From the NCBI GenBank assembly GCA_018062085.1, contig JAGOSY010000008.1, positions 62,001 to 126,000 on the forward strand: a DNA stretch of 64,000 nucleotides, read 5' to 3'. The notes under the pieces were generated by a model that worked only from the letters and a program-made list of their open reading frames with translations, did no database searches and was not told the DNA's origin. Numbering within the stretch: the stretch's first letter is position 1; every line of letters starts with the position of its first letter. Below are positions 9,318-17,708 of this stretch, in pieces. The translations under genes were made by a program, and so were the position numbers. The DNA is from a bacterium (GTDB lineage: Bacteria; Cyanobacteriota; Vampirovibrionia; Obscuribacterales; Obscuribacteraceae).

Positions 9318-9379
9318 TTGGTGTTTGTATTGGTGTATGTATTGGTCTTTGTATTGGTCTTTGAATTAGTTTTTGTATT
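9318..9379. repeat. Simple repeat with TTTGTATTGG-type units
   Basis: A run of imperfect 6/12-base units such as GTATTGGTGTTT and GTATTGGTCTTT lies in the spacer between the two large copies. It is unlike flanking sequence and similar in style (T-rich hexamers) to the coding repeats at 8296 and 11041. Confidence 0.65.
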
Positions 9380-9390
9380 CGCTTTTTCAC

Positions 9391-9440
9391 GTTTCCAAAA
9401 CTGTCATATTTTCTTAGGAAAATATGACAGTTTTGGAAAC
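9391..9440. repeat. Perfect 23-bp inverted repeat with 4-base loop
   Basis: The left arm 9391-9413 (begins GTTTCCAAAACTG) and right arm 9418-9440 (ends CAGTTTTGGAAAC) are exact reverse complements, with TTAG between. There is no T-run after either arm, so it is not an ordinary terminator. It could be a mobile palindromic element, a protein binding site or an RNA hairpin. Confidence 0.85.
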
Positions 9441-9486
9441 AGGAATGAGACCAATGTGATCTATGACGCAAATGCAGATTCTCAAG

Positions 9487-9879
9487 CAAACAAAAAGACC
9501 GCCCAGATTGCTCTGCGGCGGTCTAATTACTATCGTCTGACTGCCTATTGCGTAGGCTCGATATTTCTTGCTGCTTCAAGTCAGTATTCACAGCTAGCGG
9601 GTTATCACTACAGTTTCCGGTCTGCGCAGACCTGACGTTTCCACTTAACCCCTCGGCTCAAAGTACCCAACTTATTTATTGGTGGGTGCTCACCGCTTAT
9701 GTAATTAGTATATCCGAGCAGAAATCTGTTGGAAGTCCCCCGCTGAAAATACTTCGCATATCTGCTGACAATTTGAAGCATGGCCATGAGGCTCGCTATC
9801 GATATCTAATCTTGAAGCCAAGCGCGTGAACCACGTTGTCACCATGAGCATATTCGTTTGTATATGCAGTTATGCACAG
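9487..9879. repeat. Intergenic duplicated element, copy 2
   Basis: Counterpart of 8892-9295. Both copies share the opening hairpin, the internal GTCTGCGCAGAC palindrome and the terminal block GCATATTCGTTTGTATATGCA. Differences are point changes. Some fall in hairpin loops (stem AGACCGCC/GGCGGTCT unchanged, loop changed; GGTG/CACC stem unchanged, loop changed), which suggests structure is what is kept. From 9880 to 9975 I see nothing recognisable except a short CGTAGCGCGTAAC-type degenerate repeat near 9930-9955. Confidence 0.75.
9496..9524 (-). terminator. Hairpin at the head of copy 2; likely terminator of the glmS operon
   Basis: The same stem as in copy 1, AGACCGCC with GGCGGTCT. On the minus strand it is followed by TTTTTGTTTG. 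The minus-strand operon ending at 9976 has no nearer terminator, so this is the best candidate, about 450 bases past its last stop codon. Confidence 0.5.
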
Positions 9880-9975
9880 ACCGCAGGCAAATTAGTAAGG
9901 ACGTTGCTTTGGGGTGGATGCGTTAACTCGTAGCGCGTAACATCTAACGTCTAACGGAAGGCACATTCAGCTGGA

Positions 9976-11469
9976 CTAAATATTGTGTGGCTTTTGGGTG
10001 CAAATCAATTTTGCTAGCTCTTTCGCCTGCCCTTTTAGTTCAGGCACAGCTACACTTTCAAGTAGCACAGCTTTGAGTAGTGGCCCAATAGCAAAGAGTC
10101 GATTGTTAGTCTGGCCGTTGCTATCAATGATCTTTCCAGAAGACAGGCAGTTAATGCCAGCACCAGTTGCGTCTGGTGCAATTAGTCCACGCTTGTGAAG
10201 ATTAGCCATAAGTGGGCTGTCGATGGCCTTGAGCTTAAGTTGCGGACCGGTGCAATTGATCACTTTGTTTACGAATAGTGTCCGGGGTTTTGAATAGCGC
10301 TCTTGGATTGTTACTGCGACTTTTGTTTTGGCATTTTCCTGCTCGATTCTGTCTGCCTGCGATACTCGCTCTGTCTTCGCATCTGTATTTGCAGCTGGAT
10401 CTAGTTTTTCTTGCATCTGCTTGATACCACCAGATAGAACCCTTAGTTGTCTGCTCTTCTGATACGACTCAATTTTTGCTGCAATAGAAGGTGCCATACG
10501 GTGGCGATGAATATCCCAATAAGTTTGCAGATGGCGCATGAAGTTGCGCTTTTCGCTCAAGGCCAGATTTCCCCACCATTTTTGTGTAATTGATCTGAAA
10601 CTATCTACTCCCGCTTGCCAGTTAACTGCTTGAGCCGATTGGCGCCTGACTAGTTTAAGGGCAGAGAGAGCAGAGAGTTTAAATTCGTTGTTTTCCCAGT
10701 TGAATTGTGGTGGATGCAATTCAGGCATGTCTAAGTGTTTTCGCGGAAGTAGGCCGTGTCGCGAGACCGCAGTGATACTGCCGACATGACCGCGGGCTTT
10801 CAATTCGATTATTTTGTCGACTGCAGTTAGTCCAGTACCAACTAATAAGACTGAATCATTGCTATCAATAGCTTTGATTGCCTCTGTATTCCAAGGGTTG
10901 TGAATGTAGTGAGCACTGGTTACTGCAAGCTTGTCGAGCCAGGCTGGCTGCCCTCCGGCAAGATTGCCTAGCGCCAGTACAACTATGTCAGCTTCGAGAG
11001 ATTGATCGTTGTTCAATAAAACATTGAAAGGCTTGATATTATCTATCTCTATGTCTGTATCTATGTCTGTATCTCTATCTATGTCTATGGCCTTCTGTTG
11101 CACGGTCGTGAAAGTGTGAAAATCTACTTTTGCCTCGGCTATGGCTGTGTTTAAAAGTTCTTGTACATAACCACCGAAAAACATACGAGGGAGAAAATCT
11201 TCAGCCTTGACTGCTGAGTCTTTGGACAGGGCATATTTGAGGAAATGATCAGGCTCATCGGCCAGTGCGCTCATACCTGCGGCACTGACGTTCAATAAAT
11301 GCTCATCGCAGGTTGTACTGTATGCCAGTCCCAGGCCTGGCCCGCTATTGCTAAGAGTGGGCTCGACAATAGTGATTGCACAAGCAACTTTATCTTGCTT
11401 GAGAAGATGATATGCAGTCATGGCGCCGCTGAACCCGCCGCCGATGATAATTACTCTGATTGGTTGCAC
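9976..11469 (-). CDS. FAD/NAD(P)-binding oxidoreductase (YdhS/HcpA-like)
   Basis: 497 residues. The N-terminal dinucleotide motif IIIGGGFSGA (about 7-16) and the following GPGLGLAYSTTCDEHLLNVSA match the FAD-NAD(P)-binding family around E. coli YdhS. A second Rossmann motif VLLVGTGLTAVD lies near residue 205. The C-terminus has NKVINCTGPQ and LFAIGPLLKAVLLES, typical of the fold. Residues ~107-125 are an Asp/Ile-rich insertion (IDIDRDTDIDTDIEID) encoded by a simple DNA repeat and probably a loop. Substrate unknown. It starts 7 bases after the glmS stop, so it is the last gene of the rpsB operon direction. Confidence 0.8.
   Translation of the reverse strand: MQPIRVIIIGGGFSGAMTAYHLLKQDKVACAITIVEPTLSNSGPGLGLAYSTTCDEHLLNVSAAGMSALADEPDHFLKYALSKDSAVKAEDFLPRMFFGGYVQELLNTAIAEAKVDFHTFTTVQQKAIDIDRDTDIDTDIEIDNIKPFNVLLNNDQSLEADIVVLALGNLAGGQPAWLDKLAVTSAHYIHNPWNTEAIKAIDSNDSVLLVGTGLTAVDKIIELKARGHVGSITAVSRHGLLPRKHLDMPELHPPQFNWENNEFKLSALSALKLVRRQSAQAVNWQAGVDSFRSITQKWWGNLALSEKRNFMRHLQTYWDIHRHRMAPSIAAKIESYQKSRQLRVLSGGIKQMQEKLDPAANTDAKTERVSQADRIEQENAKTKVAVTIQERYSKPRTLFVNKVINCTGPQLKLKAIDSPLMANLHKRGLIAPDATGAGINCLSSGKIIDSNGQTNNRLFAIGPLLKAVLLESVAVPELKGQAKELAKLICTQKPHNI
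11041..11089. repeat. In-frame hexanucleotide-like repeat inside the FAD protein gene
   Basis: Units of ATCTAT/GTCTGT/CTCTAT repeat for about 50 bases and encode the Asp-Ile/Asp-Thr run on the minus strand. The units are close to those in the Sel1 gene at 8296-8332. Confidence 0.7.
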
Positions 11470-11476
11470 TGAAGAT

Positions 11477-13354
11477 TTACTCGACAGTCACTGACTTGGC
11501 AAGGTTCCGAGGCTGGTCGACATCTTTGCCGAGATAGTCAGAAATAAAGTAAGAGAGCAATTGCAGCGGCACCACCGTGGTCATAGGCGAGAATAGCTCA
11601 TCTACCGGTGGCACTGTCAAAACTGAGTCGAAAGTTTTCTGCGCTTGCTCGTCGCCATCTACTGCCACTGCAATCATTTTAGCTTTGCGGGCTCTTGCTT
11701 CTTGAGCGTTAGATAAAGTCTTCTCGTAAACTAGACCTGGTACTAATACAGTTATCACTGGCACGTTTTGATCTAAAACAGCGATTGGTCCATGTTTTAG
11801 TTCACCAGCGGCATAGCCGGAAGCATGAATGTAACTAAGTTCTTTTAGTTTGAGTGCGCCTTCTAAGGCTGTTGGATAGTTCAGTCCGCGGCCGATGAAG
11901 ACAACGTCGTGAGCTTCAGCGTATTTTACTGATGTCTCGCGAATGTCTTCTTCGCGGGCGAGAATTTGTTCGATCATAGCTGGCACTAGGTTGAGTTTGA
12001 TTTTGAGGTCTTTTGCTCTCTCGGGGCTCAATGTTCCTCTGCGCTCACCCAAATAGATGGCCAGCAAGTAGAAGCAGGCTAGTTGAGCCAAATAAGTTTT
12101 TGTGGCGGCTACAGAAACTTCAATGCCACACTCGGTGACAATTAGGTTCTGTGTTAGTTGGGCTAAGTGCGAATCGGCGCGGTTGGTTATACCAAGAGTG
12201 TAAGCACCTTTTTGCTTGGCAGCAGAAAGGGCCGCTAGGGTATCAGCGGTTTCGCCCGATTGACTGACAGCAATTGCTAGGGTTGATTCGTTGCAGAGTA
12301 GTTTGCGGCCACGAATCTCTGAAGCGATATCAACGTCAACTGGAATTCCTACCAATTCTTCTATCAATAATTTGCCAACCATAGAAGCATGGAAGGCTGT
12401 ACCGCAAGCAAATATATTTATGCGAGTAAGGCCTTTGATTTCTTCATCGGTTAAGTGCACACCGTAGTTGGCTGAAGCACTGCCTGCTGGGGTTAGGTGG
12501 TCGATATTGAGATCAATGGGGTGATTGGGGTGACGGAGATATTTAGACAATGTTTGGCGCAATACCAAAGGTTGCTCGTGTATTTCTTTGAGCAAGAAAT
12601 GCTTGTAGCCACACTTGTCGATTACGTAAGGGCTGGTGTCTAAGGCGATGGGGCTGCGTTTTACTTCAACGCCTTCAAAAGTGAAGAGACGTACTTTTGC
12701 AGCTGTGATTTCAGCAATTTCGCTTTGTTCTAGTTTGATGACGCGGTTGGTGTATTGGCGCACGGCCATTGAATCGGAAGCGAGGAAGTTCTCGTCATTG
12801 CCGAGACCAACCGAGAGCGAGTAGTGGTGGTTGATAGCATAAATGCGGTCGGGGTGCTCTTGGCTCACTACTCCGAGAGCAAAAATACCAACTAAGCGTT
12901 TGACCGAACGGGTAATTGCTTTCAGTAAGTCTTTGTCTTTGGCGTATTCATGTGATACCAGGTGTGCTACCACTTCAGTATCTGTATCAGAGTTGAAGTT
13001 ATAACCCAGGCCTTTGAGCTCGTTTTGCAATTCTTCGTAGTTTTCGATAATGCCGTTGTGCACCACCGCGATGGTGCCGGTAGAATCGGTGTGAGGGTGG
13101 GCGTTTTGGTCGTTGGGAATACCGTGGGTGGCCCAGCGGGTATGACCGATGCCAACAGTTGCTGATGGGCGTTTACTGTCTAGCAGCGCTTCTAAATTGG
13201 AAAGTTTGCCGGCAGCTTTTAGAACGCAAAGGCGACCTTTTTCAATTACGGCTACACCAGCTGAGTCGTAACCCCTATATTCTAGGCATTTGAGCTCATT
13301 GAGCAAAACCGGAGCTGCATGTAATGGGCCAAGATAGCCAACGATTCCGCACAT
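11477..13354 (-). CDS. glmS: Glutamine--fructose-6-phosphate aminotransferase (isomerizing)
   Basis: 625 residues, full length. It makes glucosamine-6-phosphate from fructose-6-phosphate and glutamine, the first step to UDP-GlcNAc for peptidoglycan and lipid A. MCGIVGY gives the N-terminal nucleophile Cys2 after Met removal. GHTRWATHG and the following HNGIIENYEEL are glutaminase motifs. Two SIS domains follow (ACGTAFHASMVGK; FIGRGLNYPTALEGALKLKE), and the C-terminus LAKSVTVE is canonical. A good Shine-Dalgarno (GGAGG) precedes the ATG. Only ~50 bases separate it from frr, leaving no room for a glmS ribozyme, so control is probably through the operon. Confidence 0.97.
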   Translation of the reverse strand: MCGIVGYLGPLHAAPVLLNELKCLEYRGYDSAGVAVIEKGRLCVLKAAGKLSNLEALLDSKRPSATVGIGHTRWATHGIPNDQNAHPHTDSTGTIAVVHNGIIENYEELQNELKGLGYNFNSDTDTEVVAHLVSHEYAKDKDLLKAITRSVKRLVGIFALGVVSQEHPDRIYAINHHYSLSVGLGNDENFLASDSMAVRQYTNRVIKLEQSEIAEITAAKVRLFTFEGVEVKRSPIALDTSPYVIDKCGYKHFLLKEIHEQPLVLRQTLSKYLRHPNHPIDLNIDHLTPAGSASANYGVHLTDEEIKGLTRINIFACGTAFHASMVGKLLIEELVGIPVDVDIASEIRGRKLLCNESTLAIAVSQSGETADTLAALSAAKQKGAYTLGITNRADSHLAQLTQNLIVTECGIEVSVAATKTYLAQLACFYLLAIYLGERRGTLSPERAKDLKIKLNLVPAMIEQILAREEDIRETSVKYAEAHDVVFIGRGLNYPTALEGALKLKELSYIHASGYAAGELKHGPIAVLDQNVPVITVLVPGLVYEKTLSNAQEARARKAKMIAVAVDGDEQAQKTFDSVLTVPPVDELFSPMTTVVPLQLLSYFISDYLGKDVDQPRNLAKSVTVE

Positions 13355-13405
13355 TTTACTTCCTCCAAATCCAATCCCAGTTAAGCTTGCTTTTGACAGT
13401 CCGCT

Positions 13406-13966
13406 TTAGACTTCCATCAACTCCGCTTCTTTGTCGTGGATGTACTTGTCGATATCTTTGACATATTTGTCAGTAAGTTTTTGCAGGTCTGCTTCTTTGC
13501 CCTTAATTTCGTCTTCTGAAATCTGTGCACCTTTCATCTTCTTTAGATCTTGGTCACTGTCGCGACGAATGTTGCGCACTGCTACTCTTGATTCTTCGCC
13601 GATTTTCTTCACCATCTTGCTCATTTCTTTGCGGCGATCTTCTGTCATTTGCGGAATGCCGATGCGGATAACGTTGCCGTCTGAGTTTGGTGTTAGGCCA
13701 AGATCAGATTTGTGAATGGCTTGTTCGATTGCTTTTAGGCTGCCTTTATCGTAAGGCTGAATGGTAAGCGAGCGACCATCGCTGGTGGAGATATTGGCTA
13801 AACCTTTGAGAGGTGTCATGGTGCCGTAGTAATCGGCTTCGATGCGATCAAGCATTTGGGGGTTAGCCCGGCCAGTTCTCACTGTTTGCAACTCTTTGTG
13901 CAAGCTTACGAGCGCCTTTTTCATGCGCTCTTCTGCGTTCTGTAAGACTTCTGTGGTTGTGCTCAT
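13406..13966 (-). CDS. frr: Ribosome recycling factor
   Basis: 186 residues, standard size. With EF-G it splits post-termination ribosomes. The sequence has the family core: LHKELQTVRTGRANPQMLDRI, IQPYDKGSLKAIEQAI, LTPNSDGNVIRI and the C-terminal helix IDKYIHDKEAELMEV. It sits 22 bases downstream of pyrH in the classical rpsB-tsf-pyrH-frr order. Start ATG at 13966 with an AGGACAG stretch upstream. Confidence 0.97.
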   Translation of the reverse strand: MSTTTEVLQNAEERMKKALVSLHKELQTVRTGRANPQMLDRIEADYYGTMTPLKGLANISTSDGRSLTIQPYDKGSLKAIEQAIHKSDLGLTPNSDGNVIRIGIPQMTEDRRKEMSKMVKKIGEESRVAVRNIRRDSDQDLKKMKGAQISEDEIKGKEADLQKLTDKYVKDIDKYIHDKEAELMEV

Positions 13967-13988
13967 GAATCTGTCCTATCTATGTGAA

Positions 13989-14717
13989 TTACACTCTTAC
14001 GGCATTGCCGACAATAGTTCCGACTTCTTGTCCCTTGACTATGCGTTCGATGCTGCCATCTTTGGCAAAATCAAACACTAGTATTGGAATATTATTTTGC
14101 TGACATAGTGACACTGCAGCTGGGTCCATTACTTTGAGGCCTTGTCTGAGCATCTCGTCAAATGATATGTGGTCTAGTTTTTTAGCTTTTGGATTAGTTC
14201 TTGGATCATCGTCGTAGACGCCATCTACGCCATTTTTTGCCATAAGCACAGCATCTGCTTTCAATTCAGCAGCGCGCAGGGCAGCTGCTGTGTCAGTGGT
14301 AACGTGTGGATTGCCCGTGCCGCCGCCAAGGATGACAATGCGGTTTTTTTGCAAGTGACGGATGGCCCGCAGGCGAATAAAAGGCTCGGCTACTGTAGGC
14401 ATGGCAATCGCTGTTTGCACGCGAATGTCTATACCTTTCTTGTTGAGAACTTCACCAAGAATTAAGCAGTTCATGATTGTCGCCAGCATGCCAACGTGAT
14501 CGGCTGCTGCTTTATCCATCCCCCAGCCAGCCCCTTGAACACCTCTGAAAATGTTGCCGCCGCCCACAACCACCGCAATTTGGACGCCAAGGTTGTATGC
14601 GATCTGTATCTCATTGGCTATGCGGTTTATTTCCGCTTGATCGATACCAAAGCCTTGATTGCCCATAAGAGCCTCGCCGCTTAGTTTGAGGAGAATCCTT
14701 TTATAGTGAATAGCCAT
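13989..14717 (-). CDS. pyrH: Uridylate kinase (UMP kinase)
   Basis: 242 residues from ATG 14717. An in-frame TTG six codons earlier (14735) overlaps what looks like the ribosome binding site (AAAGGGAT), so I prefer the ATG. It phosphorylates UMP to UDP and belongs to the amino-acid-kinase fold: KRILLKLSGEAL at the start, VVGGGNIFRG, GGGTGNPHVTTDTAAALRA and the KNGVDGVYDDDP loop. It lies between tsf and frr, the usual bacterial arrangement. Confidence 0.96.
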   Translation of the reverse strand: MAIHYKRILLKLSGEALMGNQGFGIDQAEINRIANEIQIAYNLGVQIAVVVGGGNIFRGVQGAGWGMDKAAADHVGMLATIMNCLILGEVLNKKGIDIRVQTAIAMPTVAEPFIRLRAIRHLQKNRIVILGGGTGNPHVTTDTAAALRAAELKADAVLMAKNGVDGVYDDDPRTNPKAKKLDHISFDEMLRQGLKVMDPAAVSLCQQNNIPILVFDFAKDGSIERIVKGQEVGTIVGNAVRV

Positions 14718-14774
14718 TTTGTGATCCCTTTGCAAAAGCGTTCAATTGAGAAGACGGGTAGTCTTCAAAAGAGA

Positions 14775-14808
14775 AGACAGCCAGATCATAACGCGATCAC
14801 GGCTGTCT
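14775..14808 (-). terminator. Hairpin between tsf and pyrH
   Basis: AGACAGCC (14775-14782) pairs with GGCTGTCT (14801-14808). On the minus strand it is followed by TCTCTTTT. It may be an attenuating terminator that lowers pyrH-frr expression relative to rpsB-tsf; the T-run is weak, so partial read-through is expected. Confidence 0.55.
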
Positions 14809-14829
14809 ATCTATCTACATGGCATTGGT

Positions 14830-15750
14830 TTAAGCGGAAGCTTCAGTCTCTTCTGTGGCATCGCCGTTATCACCCAGGATGAACAGGGCGTAGCGCACAA
14901 CTTTAGCTTCAACACCCATTTCTTTGCCCTTAGCTGCCAGGTATTTGGCAACTGATTGCTGGGGGTCTTTGACGAAAGGTTGCTCACTCAAAACACGCTC
15001 GGCCAACAGCTTGTCAACACGGCCTGTGACGATTTTTTCTTTCATCTCAGGCTTCTTGTCAGCCAGATCGGCTTTGCCCAATTCAATTCTGCGCTCGTTT
15101 TCGATCACTTCAGCTGAAATGTCGTCGCGAGTTAAGAAAGTAGGTTTAGCAGAAACAACGTGCATAGCTAGTTCGCGAGCAACGGCTTGCAGGTCGGCTA
15201 GGTTAGCAACAGCTTTGTCTGTTTCAATTTCAACGATTGCACCCATCTTGCCACCCAATGTATGGATGTAGAGACCGGTTGTGCCCTGGGGCTTAGACAA
15301 ATCGAAGACAGCAAGACGTTTAACTGAAATATTTTCGCCAATTTTGGCGATTGTCTCAGTTACTGCTTCTTTTACTGTTTTGCCATCAAGAGAAAGAGCC
15401 ATTAGGGCTTCTACATCAGCAGGCTTTTTGCTACCAGCCAACTCAGCAATTTGTTTGCCGAGGGCGACGAACTGGTCATTTCTGGCAACGAAGTCGGTTT
15501 CGCAGTTGATTTCAACTAGCGATGCTACTTTGCCATCAGCGCTGACTTGGCCAACTACAAGACCTTCAGATGTTGCCCGGCTAGCTTTCTTGCTGGCCGA
15601 TGCTGCACCCTTTTGTCTTAGTAGTTCGAAGGCCTTGTCGAAATCGCCAAGGGCTTCTACTAGAGCTTTCTTGCAGTCCATCATTGCTGCGCCTGATTTC
15701 TCGCGCAAATCTTTGACCATGGACGCAGATACTTCAACCACTGTACTCAT
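14830..15750 (-). CDS. tsf: Translation elongation factor Ts
   Basis: 306 residues. EF-Ts is the GDP/GTP exchange factor for EF-Tu. The N-terminal UBA-like part VKDLREKSGAAMMDCKKAL and the core LVEINCETDFVARNDQF are signature segments; LYIHTLGGKMGAIVEIETD opens the second core half. The C-terminus is a short acidic tail (GDATEETEASA). It is 51 bases downstream of rpsB. A purine-rich AGGATAGGAG precedes the ATG. Confidence 0.97.
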   Translation of the reverse strand: MSTVVEVSASMVKDLREKSGAAMMDCKKALVEALGDFDKAFELLRQKGAASASKKASRATSEGLVVGQVSADGKVASLVEINCETDFVARNDQFVALGKQIAELAGSKKPADVEALMALSLDGKTVKEAVTETIAKIGENISVKRLAVFDLSKPQGTTGLYIHTLGGKMGAIVEIETDKAVANLADLQAVARELAMHVVSAKPTFLTRDDISAEVIENERRIELGKADLADKKPEMKEKIVTGRVDKLLAERVLSEQPFVKDPQQSVAKYLAAKGKEMGVEAKVVRYALFILGDNGDATEETEASA

Positions 15751-15801
15751 CTCCTATCCTCATGTGAAAGTGGAAATTGTCAATTTAAAAGTGCTGGAAA
15801 A

Positions 15802-16629
15802 TTAGCCTTCGCTAGATGCTTCAGCTGGAGCTGGCTCTTCGCCGGCGCCAACAACAGCCATTTGTGGCTCAGCTTCGGTAACAGCTTCAGGAGCGCCGTG
15901 TTCTTTCCAGTCAGTCTTTTCTGCTGGAAGTTCCACTTGAACGCCTGCACCCTGCTTACCGTCAAGAATAGAATCAGCAATTTTGCCAACGATAAGCTTG
16001 ATTGAGCGAATGGAGTCGTCGTTGCCAGGAATTACATAGTCGATGCCATCTGGATCGCAGTTCGTATCGATAATTCCTACTGTGGCGATGCCGATTTTTT
16101 TGGCTTCGTTAACAGCAATAAACTCGCGTTTTTGGTCGATGATGAAAAGTACATCTGGCTTACCACGCATGGTTTTGATGCCACCCAGTGACTTTTCCAG
16201 TTTCAGTAGTTCACGGTTAAGGACGGATTGTTCTTTCTTACCGCGGCGGAATAGATCGCCGCTATCGCGCATTTCTTCCAATTCTTTCAGACGGTTGATA
16301 CGCAATCTGATTGTTTCAAAGTTCGTGAGCATGCCGCCTAACCAGCGACGGTTGACGTAGTGGGCGCCGCAACGTTTTGCTTCTTCTTCAACGATTTCAG
16401 AAGCTTGTTTCTTGGTGCCGACAAAAATAATGTTTTTCTTTTCGGAAGCGCATTTTCTGATGTATTCACAGGCTTTATCGAGAGCGCGAGTGGTCTGCTC
16501 TAGGTCGATAATGTAAATGCCGTTTCTTTCACCATAGATGTACGGTCTCATCTTGGGATTCCAGCGGCGGGTTTGGTGGCCGAAGTGAACGCCTGCTTCC
16601 AAAAGTTGTCTCATCGATGCTACTGGCAA
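15802..16629 (-). CDS. rpsB: 30S ribosomal protein S2
   Basis: 275 residues. [20 protein letters not shown], the [12 protein letters not shown] segment, [15 protein letters not shown] sequence and the [13 protein letters not shown] block identify S2. The start is TTG at 16629, placed nine bases after AAGGAG; a later in-frame ATG five codons in lacks such a site. The C-terminal ~45 residues are an acidic Ala/Glu-rich extension. First gene of the rpsB-tsf-pyrH-frr-glmS operon. Confidence 0.97.
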   Translation of the reverse strand: MPVASMRQLLEAGVHFGHQTRRWNPKMRPYIYGERNGIYIIDLEQTTRALDKACEYIRKCASEKKNIIFVGTKKQASEIVEEEAKRCGAHYVNRRWLGGMLTNFETIRLRINRLKELEEMRDSGDLFRRGKKEQSVLNRELLKLEKSLGGIKTMRGKPDVLFIIDQKREFIAVNEAKKIGIATVGIIDTNCDPDGIDYVIPGNDDSIRSIKLIVGKIADSILDGKQGAGVQVELPAEKTDWKEHGAPEAVTEAEPQMAVVGAGEEPAPAEASSEG

Positions 16630-17061
16630 GGGTAATTGCTCCTTAGATAATGGGTAGGCCAGAAGGTATGGCGGAACTAAGTACCTGATAGAGGTTCTGC
16701 TGTGGCAAACACCAAGCGAAATTTGCGACGGCCTTCCGTAGGACCGCCCGCTCTCTCAGAACTACAAGGTATCACCCTTAGACATGCACTGGGTCGAATC
16801 TCTAGAGAACCTTAACGGTTCGCTTAAGAATTGCCGCGTGTACGAACTTCAGTCCCCGCTTGAGGCTGCAGACTTAATGGCAGCCACGTTTAGCGGCCAG
16901 TGGCGCTTGCCAGGATTGGCTCAGAAGCGACCGACTAGTTCCTCAAGAAAGGCCCATATATACCGATTTGTGGACTCTTTGCTGATAACTAGTTATAATA
17001 AAACAACGTAAACTTTTGCTAACCTGCGCTAGTAAAGTTTGAGTAGCCTTGTGAGGGTAAA
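16630..17061. promoter_or_regulatory. Divergent control region: structured rpsB leader and back-to-back promoters
   Basis: This 430-base gap has no convincing gene. Near 16985-16996 is the perfect palindrome ATAACTAGTTAT, overlapping TATAAT on the plus strand (16994-16999) and TATAAC on the minus strand (16992-16997), so it may hold the -10 elements for both the HNH gene and rpsB. The minus-strand leader is rich in dyads: GGCGGTCCT/AGGCCGTC around 16725-16750, enclosed by GTTCTG/CAGAAC, and GGTA/TACC near 16663-16686. That is what an S2 autoregulatory leader would look like, but I cannot match it to a named RNA family. Confidence 0.4.
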
Positions 17062-17556
17062 GTGTCGAAAGTATTAGTGCTCAACGCATCCTACGAACCG
17101 CTTAATATCTGCACCTGGCGTCGCGCGGTTGTCTTGCTGATGAAGGGGAAAGCAGAACAAATCGAGAACAATGGCAAAGAAATCTATACAGATTTGGCAT
17201 TGCCAACGGTTATTCGCCTGCGTTCATACGTCAAAATACCCTACAAAGAAATCAGTTTGTCGCGCCGCAATATTCTGCACCGTGACAACTACATATGCCA
17301 GTACTGTGGTGATAAAAGGCATGATCTCACCATCGACCACATCATTCCGCGTTCTAGGGGTGGTTTAGATAGCTGGGATAACGTAGCTGCTGCTTGCTTG
17401 CGTTGTAACGTCAAAAAAGGCGATCGCACACCCAAAGAAGCCGGTATGCCGCTCAACACTACGCCAAGACGGCCAATGTCCCATGTTGTCTTTGAGATTT
17501 CGAAGCACGCTGGAGCTGCAGAATATGATTGGAAGAAGTATGTGATTGGGGCTTAG
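17062..17556 (+). CDS. HNH endonuclease family protein
   Basis: 164 residues from GTG 17062 with GAGGG upstream. The first ~65 residues (VLVLNASYEPLNICTWRRA) are the conserved start of a small HNH family widespread in cyanobacteria and other bacteria. The HNH core is CQYCG...LTIDHIIPRSRGG...NVAAACLRCN, with both zinc-type Cys pairs (CxxC twice) and the DH catalytic motif. These stand-alone proteins are not part of restriction systems in their usual context, and their role is unclear. Transcribed away from rpsB; priA follows. Confidence 0.85.
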   Translation: MSKVLVLNASYEPLNICTWRRAVVLLMKGKAEQIENNGKEIYTDLALPTVIRLRSYVKIPYKEISLSRRNILHRDNYICQYCGDKRHDLTIDHIIPRSRGGLDSWDNVAAACLRCNVKKGDRTPKEAGMPLNTTPRRPMSHVVFEISKHAGAAEYDWKKYVIGA

Positions 17557-17708
17557 CTTCAATTATTTCAGCTAAAGTTGCAGTTTCCGACTATTCGAAT
17601 TGCTGTCTATATTAAAGTGTTGCATTGGCTATGCTTTCGGTGTCGCGCTTGGTTTTGCTTTTTTGATGCAGGCAATGCATTATGCTCAATGCCTGCGAGA
17701 TTGGTGCT

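Noticed and set aside
9198..9635. Frame with a Val/Phe/Leu-rich run crossing the simple repeat and hairpin
   Set aside because: The hydrophobic run is a product of the simple repeat; the frame spans the palindrome and part of copy 2, so it is not a credible gene.
8892..9879. CRISPR array or insertion sequence
   Set aside because: Two long copies rather than short regularly spaced repeats; no transposase frame or terminal inverted repeats at the copy ends.
13355..13405. Possible glmS ribozyme upstream of glmS
   Set aside because: Only about 50 bases separate frr and glmS, too short for the ribozyme.
16785..16810. GGGTCGAATC resembling a tRNA T-loop
   Set aside because: It lacks the TTCGA core and no acceptor or anticodon stem can be formed around it.
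16784..17011. 75-codon plus-strand frame in the rpsB/HNH gap
   Set aside because: No ribosome binding site and no recognisable sequence; it overlaps the structured leader and candidate promoters.
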